Positions 50,397 through 58,781 of a DNA stretch of 64,000 nt are shown here, one piece after another. The translations under genes were made by a program, and so were the position numbers. The notes under the pieces are model-generated. The model saw only the letters and a list, made by a program, of their open reading frames with translations. It did no database searches and was not told where the DNA came from. The first letter of the stretch is position 1, and the number at the start of each line of letters is the position of its first letter. Source of the DNA: Azospirillum melinis (lineage in GTDB: Bacteria > Pseudomonadota > Alphaproteobacteria > Azospirillales > Azospirillaceae); the NCBI RefSeq assembly GCF_013340935.1, contig NZ_WHOS01000004.1, forward strand, positions 124,001-188,000, in the 5' to 3' direction.

Positions 50397-51416
50397 ATGC
50401 AGGAAATAGCGGAAGGAAGTCTGCTGACCCTGATCTGGGTCGGGATCGTCGGCTTCGCGGTGTTCATGTATGTGCTGATGGACGGCTTCGACCTCGGCAT
50501 CGGCATCCTCTACCCCTTCGCCCCGACGGAGGAGGACCGCGACACCATGATGAACACGGTGGCGCCGGTCTGGGACTTCAACGAGACCTGGCTGGTGCTG
50601 GGCGGGGCGGGCCTGTTCGCCGCCTTTCCCATCGCCTATGCCGTGGTTCTGCCGGCGATGTACATCCCGCTGCTGGTCATGCTGATCGCCCTGATCTTCC
50701 GCGGCGTCGCCTTCGAGTTCCGCTTCAAGGCGCGGGCGGGCCGGCACTGGTGGAACCGCTCCTTCTTCGTCGGGTCGCTGGCGGCCACCTTCGCGCAGGG
50801 CGTCGTGCTCGGCTCCTTCATCCAGGGCATCCCGGTCTATGAGCGGCAGTTCGTCGGCGGCATGTTGCACTGGCTCTCCCCCTTCGCCCTGTTCTGCGGC
50901 GCGGCGCTGGTGGTCGGTTATGCGCTGCTCGGCGCGACATGGCTGATCTGGCGGACCATCGGGCCGTTGCAGGACTGGTGCTTCCGCATGGCGCGGCGGC
51001 TGATGCTGGTGGTGCTGGCCGGCGTCGCCGTGGTCAGCCTGTGGACGCCCTTCCTGCTGCCGCAGATCGCCGAGCGCTGGTTCTCGCTGCCCAACCTGTT
51101 CTTCCTGGCGCCGGTGCCCATCGTCACCGCGGTGCTGGCCTTCGCCCTGTGGCGGGCCCTCGACAACAGCCGGGATGTGGCGCCCTTCGTGCTGTCGATG
51201 GCGCTGTTCGCCCTGTCCTATCTCGGGCTTGCCATCAGCCTGTGGCCGCACCTGATCCCGCCCGGCGTCACCGTGTGGGAGGCGGCGGCGCCGCCCAAGA
51301 CGCAGGTGTTCCTGCTCGTCGGCATGGCCTTCCTAATCCCGTCGATCCTCGGCTACACCGCCTATTCCTACTGGGTCTTCCGCGGAAAGGTGACGGGGGC
51401 CTTCGGTTACCATTGA
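50397..51416 (+). CDS. cioB: Cytochrome bd-type quinol oxidase subunit II
   Basis: 339 residues with about eight membrane helices and the CydB pattern: FMYVLMDGFDLGIGILYPFA, MMNTVAPVWDFNETWLVLGG, AFPIAYAVVLPAMYIPLLVM, and LLGATWLIWRTIGPLQDW. It pairs with subunit I to form the oxidase. ATG 50397 has GGAG about eight bases upstream and lies 5 bases after the cioA stop; a GTG three codons earlier overlaps the stop and is less likely. No CydX-like small gene is visible directly downstream, and no cydDC genes are in the window. Confidence 0.95.
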   Translation: MQEIAEGSLLTLIWVGIVGFAVFMYVLMDGFDLGIGILYPFAPTEEDRDTMMNTVAPVWDFNETWLVLGGAGLFAAFPIAYAVVLPAMYIPLLVMLIALIFRGVAFEFRFKARAGRHWWNRSFFVGSLAATFAQGVVLGSFIQGIPVYERQFVGGMLHWLSPFALFCGAALVVGYALLGATWLIWRTIGPLQDWCFRMARRLMLVVLAGVAVVSLWTPFLLPQIAERWFSLPNLFFLAPVPIVTAVLAFALWRALDNSRDVAPFVLSMALFALSYLGLAISLWPHLIPPGVTVWEAAAPPKTQVFLLVGMAFLIPSILGYTAYSYWVFRGKVTGAFGYH

Positions 51417-51472
51417 GCGGAGAGGGCGCCCCGGCCTAAAAAGGGCGCCTTCGGACGGGAAAGGGATCCGCC

Positions 51473-52144
51473 ATGGACAACGACATCAGCTTCGCCGAGG
51501 CCATGCTGCGCCGTGGCGCCGGCCTGCTGGAGGAAGAAGCGAGCGCTGTTGAAAGCGACCCCTTCGCCGTGCTGGCCCGCCTGCTGGCCGCCGCCGCGGC
51601 GACCGACGCGCCGCTGGTGGTGCTGAGCGAGGGCGGTAGCCACCCCGCTCTGTTCGACGAGGCCAACCGCCGCGCGGGCGAGCCGCTGACCGCCCGTCTC
51701 GCCGGCCTTGCCGCCACCCGCCAGGGCGAGCGCGCTACGATGTACGAGTTCGACGGCACCGGCCCGCTGACCGGCAACCGCATCGTCGCCGCCCTGCTGC
51801 GGCCGGAGGAGCGGCCCGACCTTTTGCATGTCTACATTGCCGTCGGCCGCCTGCGCGGCGGCGAGGCGCAGATCACCGTGCCGCCCGCCCTGCTGCGCTT
51901 CGACGCCGCCGCACTGGGCCAGACGCTGGGGCTGCTGGGCGATGCGGTGTCGCGCAGCCCGAATGCCGCCACCGCGGCGCTGGCCCATGCCGCCGCCATC
52001 CTGCCGATGGAGGGCCATGAGCAGGGCGGCATGCCGGCGCCCCTGCTGGACCTCTACTGGCATGCACTGACCCTTGCGTCCGTGCGCGCCGCAGGTGGCG
52101 CGGCCGTGGGACTGGCCGGGATGATTCCGGAGGGGAATGCGTAG
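51473..52144 (+). CDS. Hypothetical protein, 223 residues
   Basis: Not recognised. An Ala/Leu/Gly-rich soluble protein without signal peptide. The N-terminal helix is MDNDISFAEAMLRRGAGLLE; the middle suggests an alpha/beta core (DAPLVVLSEGGSHPALFDEA, TMYEFDGTGPLTGNRIVAAL, LLHVYIAVGRLRGGEAQITV). The C-terminal ~70 residues are helical with a possible hydrophobic end (ASVRAAGGAAVGLAGMIPEG). Good ribosome site (GGGAAAGGGATCC before the ATG). It lies 56 bases after cioB, so it could be co-transcribed, but a weak hairpin of GGGCGCC repeats (51424-51449) intervenes. Confidence 0.6.
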   Translation: MDNDISFAEAMLRRGAGLLEEEASAVESDPFAVLARLLAAAAATDAPLVVLSEGGSHPALFDEANRRAGEPLTARLAGLAATRQGERATMYEFDGTGPLTGNRIVAALLRPEERPDLLHVYIAVGRLRGGEAQITVPPALLRFDAAALGQTLGLLGDAVSRSPNAATAALAHAAAILPMEGHEQGGMPAPLLDLYWHALTLASVRAAGGAAVGLAGMIPEGNA

Positions 52145-52195
52145 GGGCACCGGGAATGTCCCGAACTCCCGGTTTTCATAAACTCCACCAAAAAA

Positions 52196-52245
52196 GGAAC
52201 AGAATCCTATAACCTCTCCGCAAACGGTTCCACCATCCTGCGGAG
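52196..52245 (+). promoter_or_regulatory. Hairpin sequestering the ribosome-binding site of the HTH gene
   Basis: CTCCGCA (52216-52222) pairs with TGCGGAG (52239-52245); the second arm contains the GGAG ribosome-binding site 7 bases before ATG 52253. The loop displays GTTCCAC (52227-52233). An inverse GGAACAG copy lies upstream at 52196-52202. Confidence 0.5.
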
Positions 52246-52252
52246 CGACGCC

Positions 52253-52909
52253 ATGGCCCTCGACAGCCGTACCCTTGCAAACGACCATTTCCCGCTCTGG
52301 GCCGAAGAGCCGCCGGTGCCCTCGGAAGGCTCGCTGGTCCCCGGTTCGCAGTTCCACGAGGAACAATGGGTCATGGCCGCCGGCATGCTGGCGCGCGGCA
52401 GCAGCTTCCTCTATGTCGCCCGCGCCATGGGGTGCAGCCGCACCACGCTCTGGCGTGCCTATTACGGCTCCAAGGATTTCCGTCACAGGGTGTGGTGGGA
52501 ACGGCAGGCCCTGAACCGCGAGGCCGACCTGCGCCTGTCGTCGTTGCGCAGTCTGGTGGTCGAGCAGATCGAACGGCTGGTCTCCTCCGGCGATCCGTCC
52601 ACCGTGCGCTGGCTGGCCGACCGGCTCGGCATCCCCGACGGGCTTGGAGCACAGCCGGCGCAGCATCCGGCGCCGCAGCCGCAAGACCCGCTCGCCGAGA
52701 CCGTCCCCGACCTCGACGACGACAGCATCCCCGGCGCCTTCCGCGAACGCACCCCGCCCGATCCGCGCGCCGTCGCCGCCATCCTGGCCCGCCCGGAATC
52801 GACGGGGCCGAAGGGTGTCTATCCCTACACCCTCAACCCCGACGATCCCTATCCCACCCTCGGCTCGGCGCTGGAACGCCGCGGCAAGGCCGCCTTCGGC
52901 CGCCGGTGA
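52253..52909 (+). CDS. Helix-turn-helix protein of unknown function
   Basis: 218 residues. A probable helix-turn-helix at residues ~40-75 (QWVMAAGMLARGSSFLYVAR, AMGCSRTTLWRAYYGSKDFR) of the kind seen in terminase small subunits and resolvase-like proteins, followed by a helical region with WWERQALNREADLRLSSLRS and VEQIERLVSSGDPSTVRWLA. The last ~90 residues are proline- and aspartate-rich and probably unstructured. No catalytic motif. The gene is flanked on both sides by GTTCCAC/GGAACAG motifs, and its ribosome site is in a hairpin with the motif in the loop, so autoregulation is plausible. No other phage gene is nearby, so the phage-like reading is weak. Confidence 0.6.
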   Translation: MALDSRTLANDHFPLWAEEPPVPSEGSLVPGSQFHEEQWVMAAGMLARGSSFLYVARAMGCSRTTLWRAYYGSKDFRHRVWWERQALNREADLRLSSLRSLVVEQIERLVSSGDPSTVRWLADRLGIPDGLGAQPAQHPAPQPQDPLAETVPDLDDDSIPGAFRERTPPDPRAVAAILARPESTGPKGVYPYTLNPDDPYPTLGSALERRGKAAFGRR

Positions 52910-52920
52910 GGCGGGCGGGA

Positions 52921-52956
52921 TGGAACAGCCGCCGGAAACCGTTCCACGCTGTTCCA
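52921..52956. repeat. Inverted repeat TGGAACAGC...GCTGTTCCA downstream of HTH gene
   Basis: Perfect 9-bp arms (52921-52929 and 52948-52956) enclose a second GTTCCAC (52941-52947) facing GGAA. The motif matches that in the leader of the same gene. No T-run follows, so a protein-binding or RNA-structural role is as likely as termination. Confidence 0.6.
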
Positions 52957-53113
52957 CCCCCCGGATGCGCTTCGCATTGTCGCCCGAGGAGGCCTTCGTC
53001 CCGCCGCTCTTTTGCAAATCGTTTGAAACTCTTTCCCGTGCTGCCGATCTGGTGACAGAGTTAACGTCAGTGAAATACTGCGTCACATCGTCACCAGTTC
53101 AACGGGAGCAGCC

Positions 53114-54586
53114 ATGCGCCAGCGCCTCCGCTTCTATCTCGGGGACGAGCTTCGGGAGATCGACGCGGTCGATCCCACCCTGACGGTGCTCGACTGGCTG
53201 CGGCTGTCGGAACGGCGGGTCGGCACCAAGGAAGGCTGTGCGGAGGGCGACTGCGGCGCCTGCACCGTGGTGGTCGGGCGGCTGGACGGCGACACCCTGC
53301 GCTACGAGGCGGTGAACGCCTGCATCCGCTTCCTCGCCACGCTGGACGGCTGCCGCCTGCTGACGGTGGAGCATCTGAAGGCACCGGATGGCACGCTGCA
53401 TCCGGTGCAGCAGGCGATGGTCGATTGCCACGGCTCGCAATGCGGCTTCTGCACGCCCGGCTTCGTCATGTCGCTGCTGGCGCTGTACCTGAACGAGGAC
53501 CGGCCGGACGGCCAGCGTATCGATGACGCGCTTGCCGGCAACCTCTGCCGCTGCACCGGCTACGAGCCCATCGTCCGCGCCGCCCACGCCATGTATGAGA
53601 TCGGCGACAAAACCTCGGACAGGTTCGCCGACCGCGCCGCCGTGGCGGACAAGCTGAAGGCCCTGCGCGACGAGGACATCCTCAGCGTGGGATCCGCCGG
53701 GCGCCGCTTCCTGGCTCCGGCCACCGTGCCGCAATTGGCGCAGCTCCTGCTCGACAACCCCGGCGCCACCATCGTGGCCGGGGCGACCGATGTCGGGCTG
53801 TGGGTGACCAAGTTCCAGCGCGTGCTGGCGACGGTGGTCTACACCGGCCGGGTCCGGGACCTGCGGCGGATCGAGGATCGTGGCGACGCGCTGGTGATCG
53901 GTGCCGGCGTCACCTACAGCGACGCGGCGGAGCGGATCGCCGCACTCTATCCCGATTTCGGCGAGCTGATCCGCCGCATCGGGGCGGAGCAGGTGCGCAA
54001 CATGGGCACCATCGGCGGCAACATCGCCAACGGCTCCCCCATTGGCGACACGCCGCCGGCCCTGATCGCCTGCGCCGCCACCCTGCGGCTGCGGCGCGGC
54101 GAGGAGACGCGCGAGCTGCCGCTGGAGGAGTTCTTCCTCGAATACGGCAAGCAGGACCGCCGCGAGGGTGAGTTTGTCGAGGCGGTGATCCTGCCCAAAC
54201 CGGGGGCGGGGGAGCGGTTCCGTGCCTACAAGATCGCCAAGCGCTTCGACCAGGACATCTCCGCCGTCTGCGGCGCCTTCCGCCTGACGCTGGACGGCGA
54301 GGGCCGTGTCGCCGACATCCGCATCGCCTTCGGCGGCATGGCCGGCACGCCCAAACGCGCCGCCGGGGCCGAGGCGGTGCTGCTGGGCCGCCACTGGACC
54401 GAGGAAACCGTGCGGCTGGGGATGGAGGCGCTGACGGGGGACTATGCGCCGCTGTCCGACTGGCGGGCCAGCGCCGCCTACCGCTCAACGGTGGCCGCGA
54501 ATTTGCTGATGAAGCTGTATGTCGAGACCAGCGACCCGGCGGCGGAGACCCGTCTGGTCGGCGACCGGAGGCTTGCACATGCCTGA
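53114..54586 (+). CDS. xdhA: Xanthine dehydrogenase small subunit (Fe-S/FAD)
   Basis: Electron-transfer subunit of the molybdenum enzyme that oxidises hypoxanthine and xanthine to urate. 490 residues. Two [2Fe-2S] domains: GTKEGCAEGDCGACTVVVG (~39-57), then QCGFCTPGFVMSLLALYL and GNLCRCTGYEPIVRAAH (~112-160). The FAD domain (from ~195) has NPGATIVAGATDVGLWVTK and RNMGTIGGNIANGSPIGDTP. GGGAG lies 7 bases before ATG 53114. It overlaps xdhB by 8 bases. The 204 bases upstream have a CAGT-N5-ACTG dyad (53072-53084) but no assignable operator. Confidence 0.96.
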   Translation: MRQRLRFYLGDELREIDAVDPTLTVLDWLRLSERRVGTKEGCAEGDCGACTVVVGRLDGDTLRYEAVNACIRFLATLDGCRLLTVEHLKAPDGTLHPVQQAMVDCHGSQCGFCTPGFVMSLLALYLNEDRPDGQRIDDALAGNLCRCTGYEPIVRAAHAMYEIGDKTSDRFADRAAVADKLKALRDEDILSVGSAGRRFLAPATVPQLAQLLLDNPGATIVAGATDVGLWVTKFQRVLATVVYTGRVRDLRRIEDRGDALVIGAGVTYSDAAERIAALYPDFGELIRRIGAEQVRNMGTIGGNIANGSPIGDTPPALIACAATLRLRRGEETRELPLEEFFLEYGKQDRREGEFVEAVILPKPGAGERFRAYKIAKRFDQDISAVCGAFRLTLDGEGRVADIRIAFGGMAGTPKRAAGAEAVLLGRHWTEETVRLGMEALTGDYAPLSDWRASAAYRSTVAANLLMKLYVETSDPAAETRLVGDRRLAHA

Positions 54587-56984
54587 TTCCATGGCGCCTG
54601 ACATCACGACACCCATCGCACCCGCCGCCGCCCCGGAGCGCAGCCCGGACCGCATCCAGGGCGCCGTCCACGACTCCCGCCGGCACGAGAGCGCCCACAA
54701 GCATGTCAGCGGCGAGGCGGTCTATGTCGACGACATCGCCGAGCCGGCCGGGTTGCTGCACGTCTATCTGGGCCTCAGCAGCCGGGCCCATGCGCGCATC
54801 CGCGCCATCGACCTGTCGCCGGTCAGGCAGGCCCCCGGCGTGGTGGCGGTCTTCACCGCCGAAGACGTGCCGGGGGTGAACGACATCGGCTGCATGGGCA
54901 AGCATGACGAGCCGCTGTTCGCGTCATCCCTGGTCGAGCATGTCGGCCAGCCGATCTTCGCCGTTGCCGCCGAGACCCGCGACCAGGCCCGCCGCGCCGC
55001 CAAGCTGGCGGTGGTCGAGTATGAGGATTTGCCCGCAATCCTGACCATCGCCGCCGCCCGCGACGGCGAGCGCACTCTGGTCACCCCGCCGATGAATCTC
55101 CGGGTCGGCGATGCCGACGCGGCGCTGGCCGCGGCGCCGCACCGCCTGGAGGGCCGGCTCGCCATCGGCGGGCAGGAGCATTTCTATCTGGAAAGCCAGA
55201 TCGCCATGGCGGTGCCGGGCGAGGATGGCGAGGTGCTGATCCACGTCTCGACCCAGCACCCGACGGAGGTGCAGCACATCGTCGCCCATGTGCTGGACCT
55301 GCCCAGCGCCGCGGTGACGGTCGAGGTGCGCCGCATGGGCGGCGGCTTCGGCGGCAAGGAGACGCAGTCGAACCTGTTCGCCGCCTGCACCGCGCTGGTC
55401 GCCGGACGGACCGGCCGCGCCGCCAAGCTGCGCCCCGACCGTGACGACGATTTCCAGATCACCGGCAAGCGCCATGATTTCGAGATCGACTATCGCGTCG
55501 GCTTCGACGACAGCGGGCTGATCCAGGGTGTGGACATGCTGTTCGCCGCCCGCGCCGGCTATGCCGCCGACCTGTCCGGCCCGGTGACCGACCGCGCGCT
55601 CTTCCATGCCGACAACGGCTATTTCTATCCGGCGGCGCGGCTGCAATCGCTGCCGCTGAAGACCAACACCGTGTCCAACACCGCCTTCCGCGGCTTCGGC
55701 GGCCCGCAGGGCATGGTGGCGGCGGAGCGGGTGATCGACGAAATCGCCTATGCCCTGGGCAAGGACCCGCTGGAGATCCGCAAGCGGAACTTCTACGGCA
55801 GCGATCCCGGGACGGACGGCCGCAGCCTGACGCCCTATCACCAGACCGTCACCGACAACATCCTGCCCGAACTGGTGGCGCAGCTTGAGGAAAGCAGCGG
55901 TTACTGGACAAGGCGGGAGGAAATCCGCGCCTTCAACGCCAACAGCCGCATCCTGCGCAAGGGGCTGGCGCTGACGCCGGTGAAGTTCGGCATCTCTTTC
56001 ACCGCCAGCCATTACAATCAGGCCGGCGCCCTGGTCCATGTCTACACCGACGGCAGCATCCAGCTGAACCATGGCGGGATCGAGATGGGGCAGGGGCTCT
56101 ATACCAAGGTCGCCCAGGTGGTGGCGGAGGAGTTCCAGGTCGACATCGCCACCATCCGCCCGACCGCCACCAACACCGGCAAGGTGCCCAACACGTCCGC
56201 CACCGCGGCCTCCTCCGGCTCCGACCTCAACGGCAAGGCGGCGCAGGCGGCGGCGCGCACCATCAAGGAGCGGCTGGTCGCCTTCGCGGCGGAGAACTGG
56301 GGCGTGGCGCCGGACGCGGTGCGGTTCGAGCGCAACCGGGTGCTGGTCGGCGACCGCGACATGAGCTTCGCCGATCTGGTCCGCGCCGCCTATATGGCGC
56401 GGGTGCAGCTGTCGGCCAACGGCTTCTACAAGACGCCGAAGATCCATTGGGACCGCGCGGCCGGGCGCGGCACCCCCTTCTATTATTTCGCCTATGGCGC
56501 CGCCTGCGCCGAGGTGACGGTGGACACGCTGACTGGCGAATATGTCGTCGACCGGGTGGACATCCTGCACGATTGCGGCCGGTCGCTGAACCCGGTGATC
56601 GACAAGGGCCAGATCGAGGGCGGCTTCGTCCAGGGCATGGGCTGGCTGACCATGGAGGAGCTGTGGTGGGACGGCCAGGGCCGCCTGCGCACCCACGCCC
56701 CCAGCACCTACAAGATCCCGGCCTGCTCCGACCGCCCGCGCATCTTCAACGTGGCGCTGCTGGAAAACGCGCCGAACCGCGAGGACACCATTTTTCGCTC
56801 CAAGGCGGTGGGCGAACCGCCCTTCATGCTGGGCATGTCGGTCCTGCACGCCCTGTCCGACGCGGTGGCGAGCCTCGCCGGGCATCGCCTCTGTCCGCGG
56901 CTGGACGCGCCGGCCACGCCGGAACGCGTGCTGGCCTGCATCGCCGCCCTGCGGGAGCGGGAGGCGGCGTCTCCCCAGCCATGA
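54579..56984 (+). CDS. xdhB: Xanthine dehydrogenase large subunit (molybdopterin-binding)
   Basis: Catalytic subunit with the molybdenum cofactor. 801 residues, close to the family's ~780. Conserved segments: VSGEAVYVDDIAEPAGLLHV, HFYLESQIAMAVPGEDGEV, MGGGFGGKETQSNLFAAC, NTAFRGFGGPQGMVAAERV, and HGGIEMGQGLYTKVAQVVAE. The catalytic glutamate is in FRSKAVGEPPFMLGMSVL near the C-terminus. GGAGG lies 7 bases before ATG 54579; the start lies inside xdhA. Its stop overlaps the start of xdhC (ATGA), so all three are translationally linked. The extra N-terminal ~25 residues are Pro/Ala-rich. Confidence 0.96.
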   Translation: MPDSMAPDITTPIAPAAAPERSPDRIQGAVHDSRRHESAHKHVSGEAVYVDDIAEPAGLLHVYLGLSSRAHARIRAIDLSPVRQAPGVVAVFTAEDVPGVNDIGCMGKHDEPLFASSLVEHVGQPIFAVAAETRDQARRAAKLAVVEYEDLPAILTIAAARDGERTLVTPPMNLRVGDADAALAAAPHRLEGRLAIGGQEHFYLESQIAMAVPGEDGEVLIHVSTQHPTEVQHIVAHVLDLPSAAVTVEVRRMGGGFGGKETQSNLFAACTALVAGRTGRAAKLRPDRDDDFQITGKRHDFEIDYRVGFDDSGLIQGVDMLFAARAGYAADLSGPVTDRALFHADNGYFYPAARLQSLPLKTNTVSNTAFRGFGGPQGMVAAERVIDEIAYALGKDPLEIRKRNFYGSDPGTDGRSLTPYHQTVTDNILPELVAQLEESSGYWTRREEIRAFNANSRILRKGLALTPVKFGISFTASHYNQAGALVHVYTDGSIQLNHGGIEMGQGLYTKVAQVVAEEFQVDIATIRPTATNTGKVPNTSATAASSGSDLNGKAAQAAARTIKERLVAFAAENWGVAPDAVRFERNRVLVGDRDMSFADLVRAAYMARVQLSANGFYKTPKIHWDRAAGRGTPFYYFAYGAACAEVTVDTLTGEYVVDRVDILHDCGRSLNPVIDKGQIEGGFVQGMGWLTMEELWWDGQGRLRTHAPSTYKIPACSDRPRIFNVALLENAPNREDTIFRSKAVGEPPFMLGMSVLHALSDAVASLAGHRLCPRLDAPATPERVLACIAALREREAASPQP

Positions 56985-57844
56985 CACCGCTTTCCGCCAC
57001 CCTCTCGCGCTGGCTCTCCCTCGATGAACCCGCCATTCTGGTGACCGTCGCCGAAGCGCGCGGCTCCACCCCGCGGGAGGAAGGAGCCGGCATGCTGGTG
57101 GGGCGGGAGGCCTGCGCCGGCACCGTCGGCGGCGGCCGGCTGGAATGGACCGCCATCGCCGCCGCGCGGCGGATGCTGGAGGACGGCAGCGCCGCCGAGA
57201 TGCTCGACCTTCCGCTGGGACCGGCGACCGGGCAGTGCTGCGGCGGGTATGTGGTGCTGCGGCTGGAGCGCGCCGATGCCAGCACCGTTGCCGCCCTGGA
57301 GGAACTCGAACGCCGGGTACGGGCGGCGCGGCCGACCCTGCTGCTGTTCGGCGCCGGCCATGTCGGACGGGCGATGGCGACCGCCTTCGCCCCGCTGCCG
57401 CTGCGGCTGCTGTGGATCGACGGCCGGGTGCAGGAGTTTCCCGAGACGATCCCGGCCGGGGTGGAGCGCATCCTGACCGACAGCCCGCTCGACCCGCTGG
57501 CCGGCGCGCCGTCCGGGTCCGGCTATCTGGTGCTGACCCACAGCCACGCGCTTGACTTCGAGATCGCCGAGGCGGCCCTGCGGCGCGGCGACGCGGCCTA
57601 TGTCGGGATGATCGGCTCGGCGACGAAACGGGCGAAGTTCGAACGCTGGTTCCGGGCACGCGGGCGGGAGGTGAATGCGCTGGCGGGGCTGACCTGTCCC
57701 ATCGGCACCGCGCTGACCGGCGACAAGCGGCCGGAGGTGATCGCGGCCCTCGTCGCGGCGGAACTGCTGGTGGCCTTCGTGCGCCCTCTCCCGCCCCGGG
57801 AGAGGGAAGGGGCCCAAGCGAAGCTTGGGAAGGGTGAGGGGTGA
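56981..57844 (+). CDS. xdhC: Xanthine dehydrogenase accessory protein (Moco sulfuration/insertion)
   Basis: Binds and hands over the molybdenum cofactor to XdhB; not part of the final enzyme. 287 residues. The XdhC/CoxI N-domain is at ~10-100 (AEARGSTPREEGAGMLVG, GTVGGGRLEWTAIAAARR, GPATGQCCGGYVVLRLE). A Rossmann-like C-domain follows (LLLFGAGHVGRAMATAFAPL; GDAAYVGMIGSATKRAKFER). The final ~20 residues (RPLPPREREGAQAKLGKGEG) are encoded by a dispersed hairpin repeat and are not part of the family fold. Third in xdhABC; convergent with the ATPase operon. Confidence 0.94.
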   Translation: MTPLSATLSRWLSLDEPAILVTVAEARGSTPREEGAGMLVGREACAGTVGGGRLEWTAIAAARRMLEDGSAAEMLDLPLGPATGQCCGGYVVLRLERADASTVAALEELERRVRAARPTLLLFGAGHVGRAMATAFAPLPLRLLWIDGRVQEFPETIPAGVERILTDSPLDPLAGAPSGSGYLVLTHSHALDFEIAEAALRRGDAAYVGMIGSATKRAKFERWFRARGREVNALAGLTCPIGTALTGDKRPEVIAALVAAELLVAFVRPLPPREREGAQAKLGKGEG

Positions 57845-57928
57845 GGCAAGGATCAAGGAATCCATGTCCGGATCGCCCCTCACCCTCCCGCCTTCGGCGG
57901 GTCCCTCCCTCTCCCGGGGCGGAAGAGG
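57784..57928. repeat. Pair of inverted REP-like elements between xdhC and atpG
   Basis: Copy 1 (57784-57841): hairpins CCCTCTCCC-GCCCC-GGGAGAGGG and CCCAAGC-GAA-GCTTGGG, ending AGGGTGAGGGG. Copy 2 (57876-57928) is in the opposite orientation: CCCCTCACCCT, hairpin CCCGCC-TTC-GGCGGG, then CTCTCCCGGGGCGGAAGAG. The outer 11-bp arms of the two copies can pair with each other. Placed between convergent operons, the pair probably ends transcription from both sides. Confidence 0.8.
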
Positions 57929-57938
57929 CTCATTTCTC

Positions 57939-58781
57939 TCACCCCATCGCCTCCGCCCCCGACACCAGCTCGATCAGTTCATTCGTGACCTGTTCCTGCC
58001 GCAGGTGGCGCGCCGTGGCTGTCAGCCCGTCCAGCGTGGTTTCGATGTTGTGGCGCGCGGTCATCATGGTGGAGAGGCGCGCGGCATTCTCGGCGGCGAA
58101 GCTCTCCATCGCGGCATCGGCCAGCAGGGCGAAGACATACTCGTCCACGAGCCGGGCGATCAGGTCGCGCGGCGGCATGTTGATCAGCGGAGGCACTGGC
58201 CGGGCGCCGTCCCGCGGAAACCCGAGCGGCAGCAGCGGCCGGCGCACCGGTTCCGGCGCCGCGCCGCCCTCGGTCCGGCCGTAGAGCAGCTCCACGCGGA
58301 CCAGCCGCCCCTCCGCCGCGGCCCGATAAAGCGCCTCGGCGATGCGCCGGGCGGTGGCGGTGACGGCATCGGTGTTGGTCGCCATCGCCGTGCTCCAGTC
58401 CGGCGGGCATCCGCGCTCCTCCAGCAGGGCGGCGCCGCGCTGCCCCACCACCCACAGCGCGCAGCCGTCCGGGGCGGCCAGCGCGGCCTCGACCAGCCTT
58501 TCGGCGAAGGCGCCGACGAAGCCGTGCTCCGGCGCGAACAGCACCCGTGCCGAACGGCCATCATGCCCGTCCGCCGGCCACTGGACCGGCACGTCGTCCA
58601 GCAGGGCAGCCGCCTGGGCCAGCGCCCCGGCGATGACCTCAGCATAGGCGCGGGTTCCCGCCAGCGTGCCGAGCGCCTGCTGCAGCCGCATGGCGGCGAG
58701 CGAGCGCATGACGTCGGTCACCGCCTCCAGCTCCTGCACGCTGGCCCGCCGGGCCTCGACATCGGCCAGCCGCTCGCTCAT
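57939..58781 (-). CDS. atpG: N-type ATP synthase/ATPase gamma subunit
   Basis: Central-stalk subunit, 280 residues. Although divergent from the housekeeping gamma, it keeps the coiled coil at both ends: [37 protein letters not shown] at the start and [40 protein letters not shown] at the end. The Rossmann-like middle is compact. Last gene of the operon. Its start overlaps the atpA stop by 4 bases. As usual in N-type operons, no separate delta gene is present. Confidence 0.93.
   Translation of the reverse strand: MSERLADVEARRASVQELEAVTDVMRSLAAMRLQQALGTLAGTRAYAEVIAGALAQAAALLDDVPVQWPADGHDGRSARVLFAPEHGFVGAFAERLVEAALAAPDGCALWVVGQRGAALLEERGCPPDWSTAMATNTDAVTATARRIAEALYRAAAEGRLVRVELLYGRTEGGAAPEPVRRPLLPLGFPRDGARPVPPLINMPPRDLIARLVDEYVFALLADAAMESFAAENAARLSTMMTARHNIETTLDGLTATARHLRQEQVTNELIELVSGAEAMG

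Noticed and set aside
51417..51472. A cydX-like small subunit gene after cioB
   Set aside because: The 56-base gap is too short for one and contains only GGGCGCC repeats; no small membrane frame is visible.
52253..52909. Prophage or mobile-element reading of the terminase-like HTH protein
   Set aside because: No integrase, capsid, tail or attachment site is nearby; neighbours are respiratory and purine genes. The HTH similarity alone is not enough.
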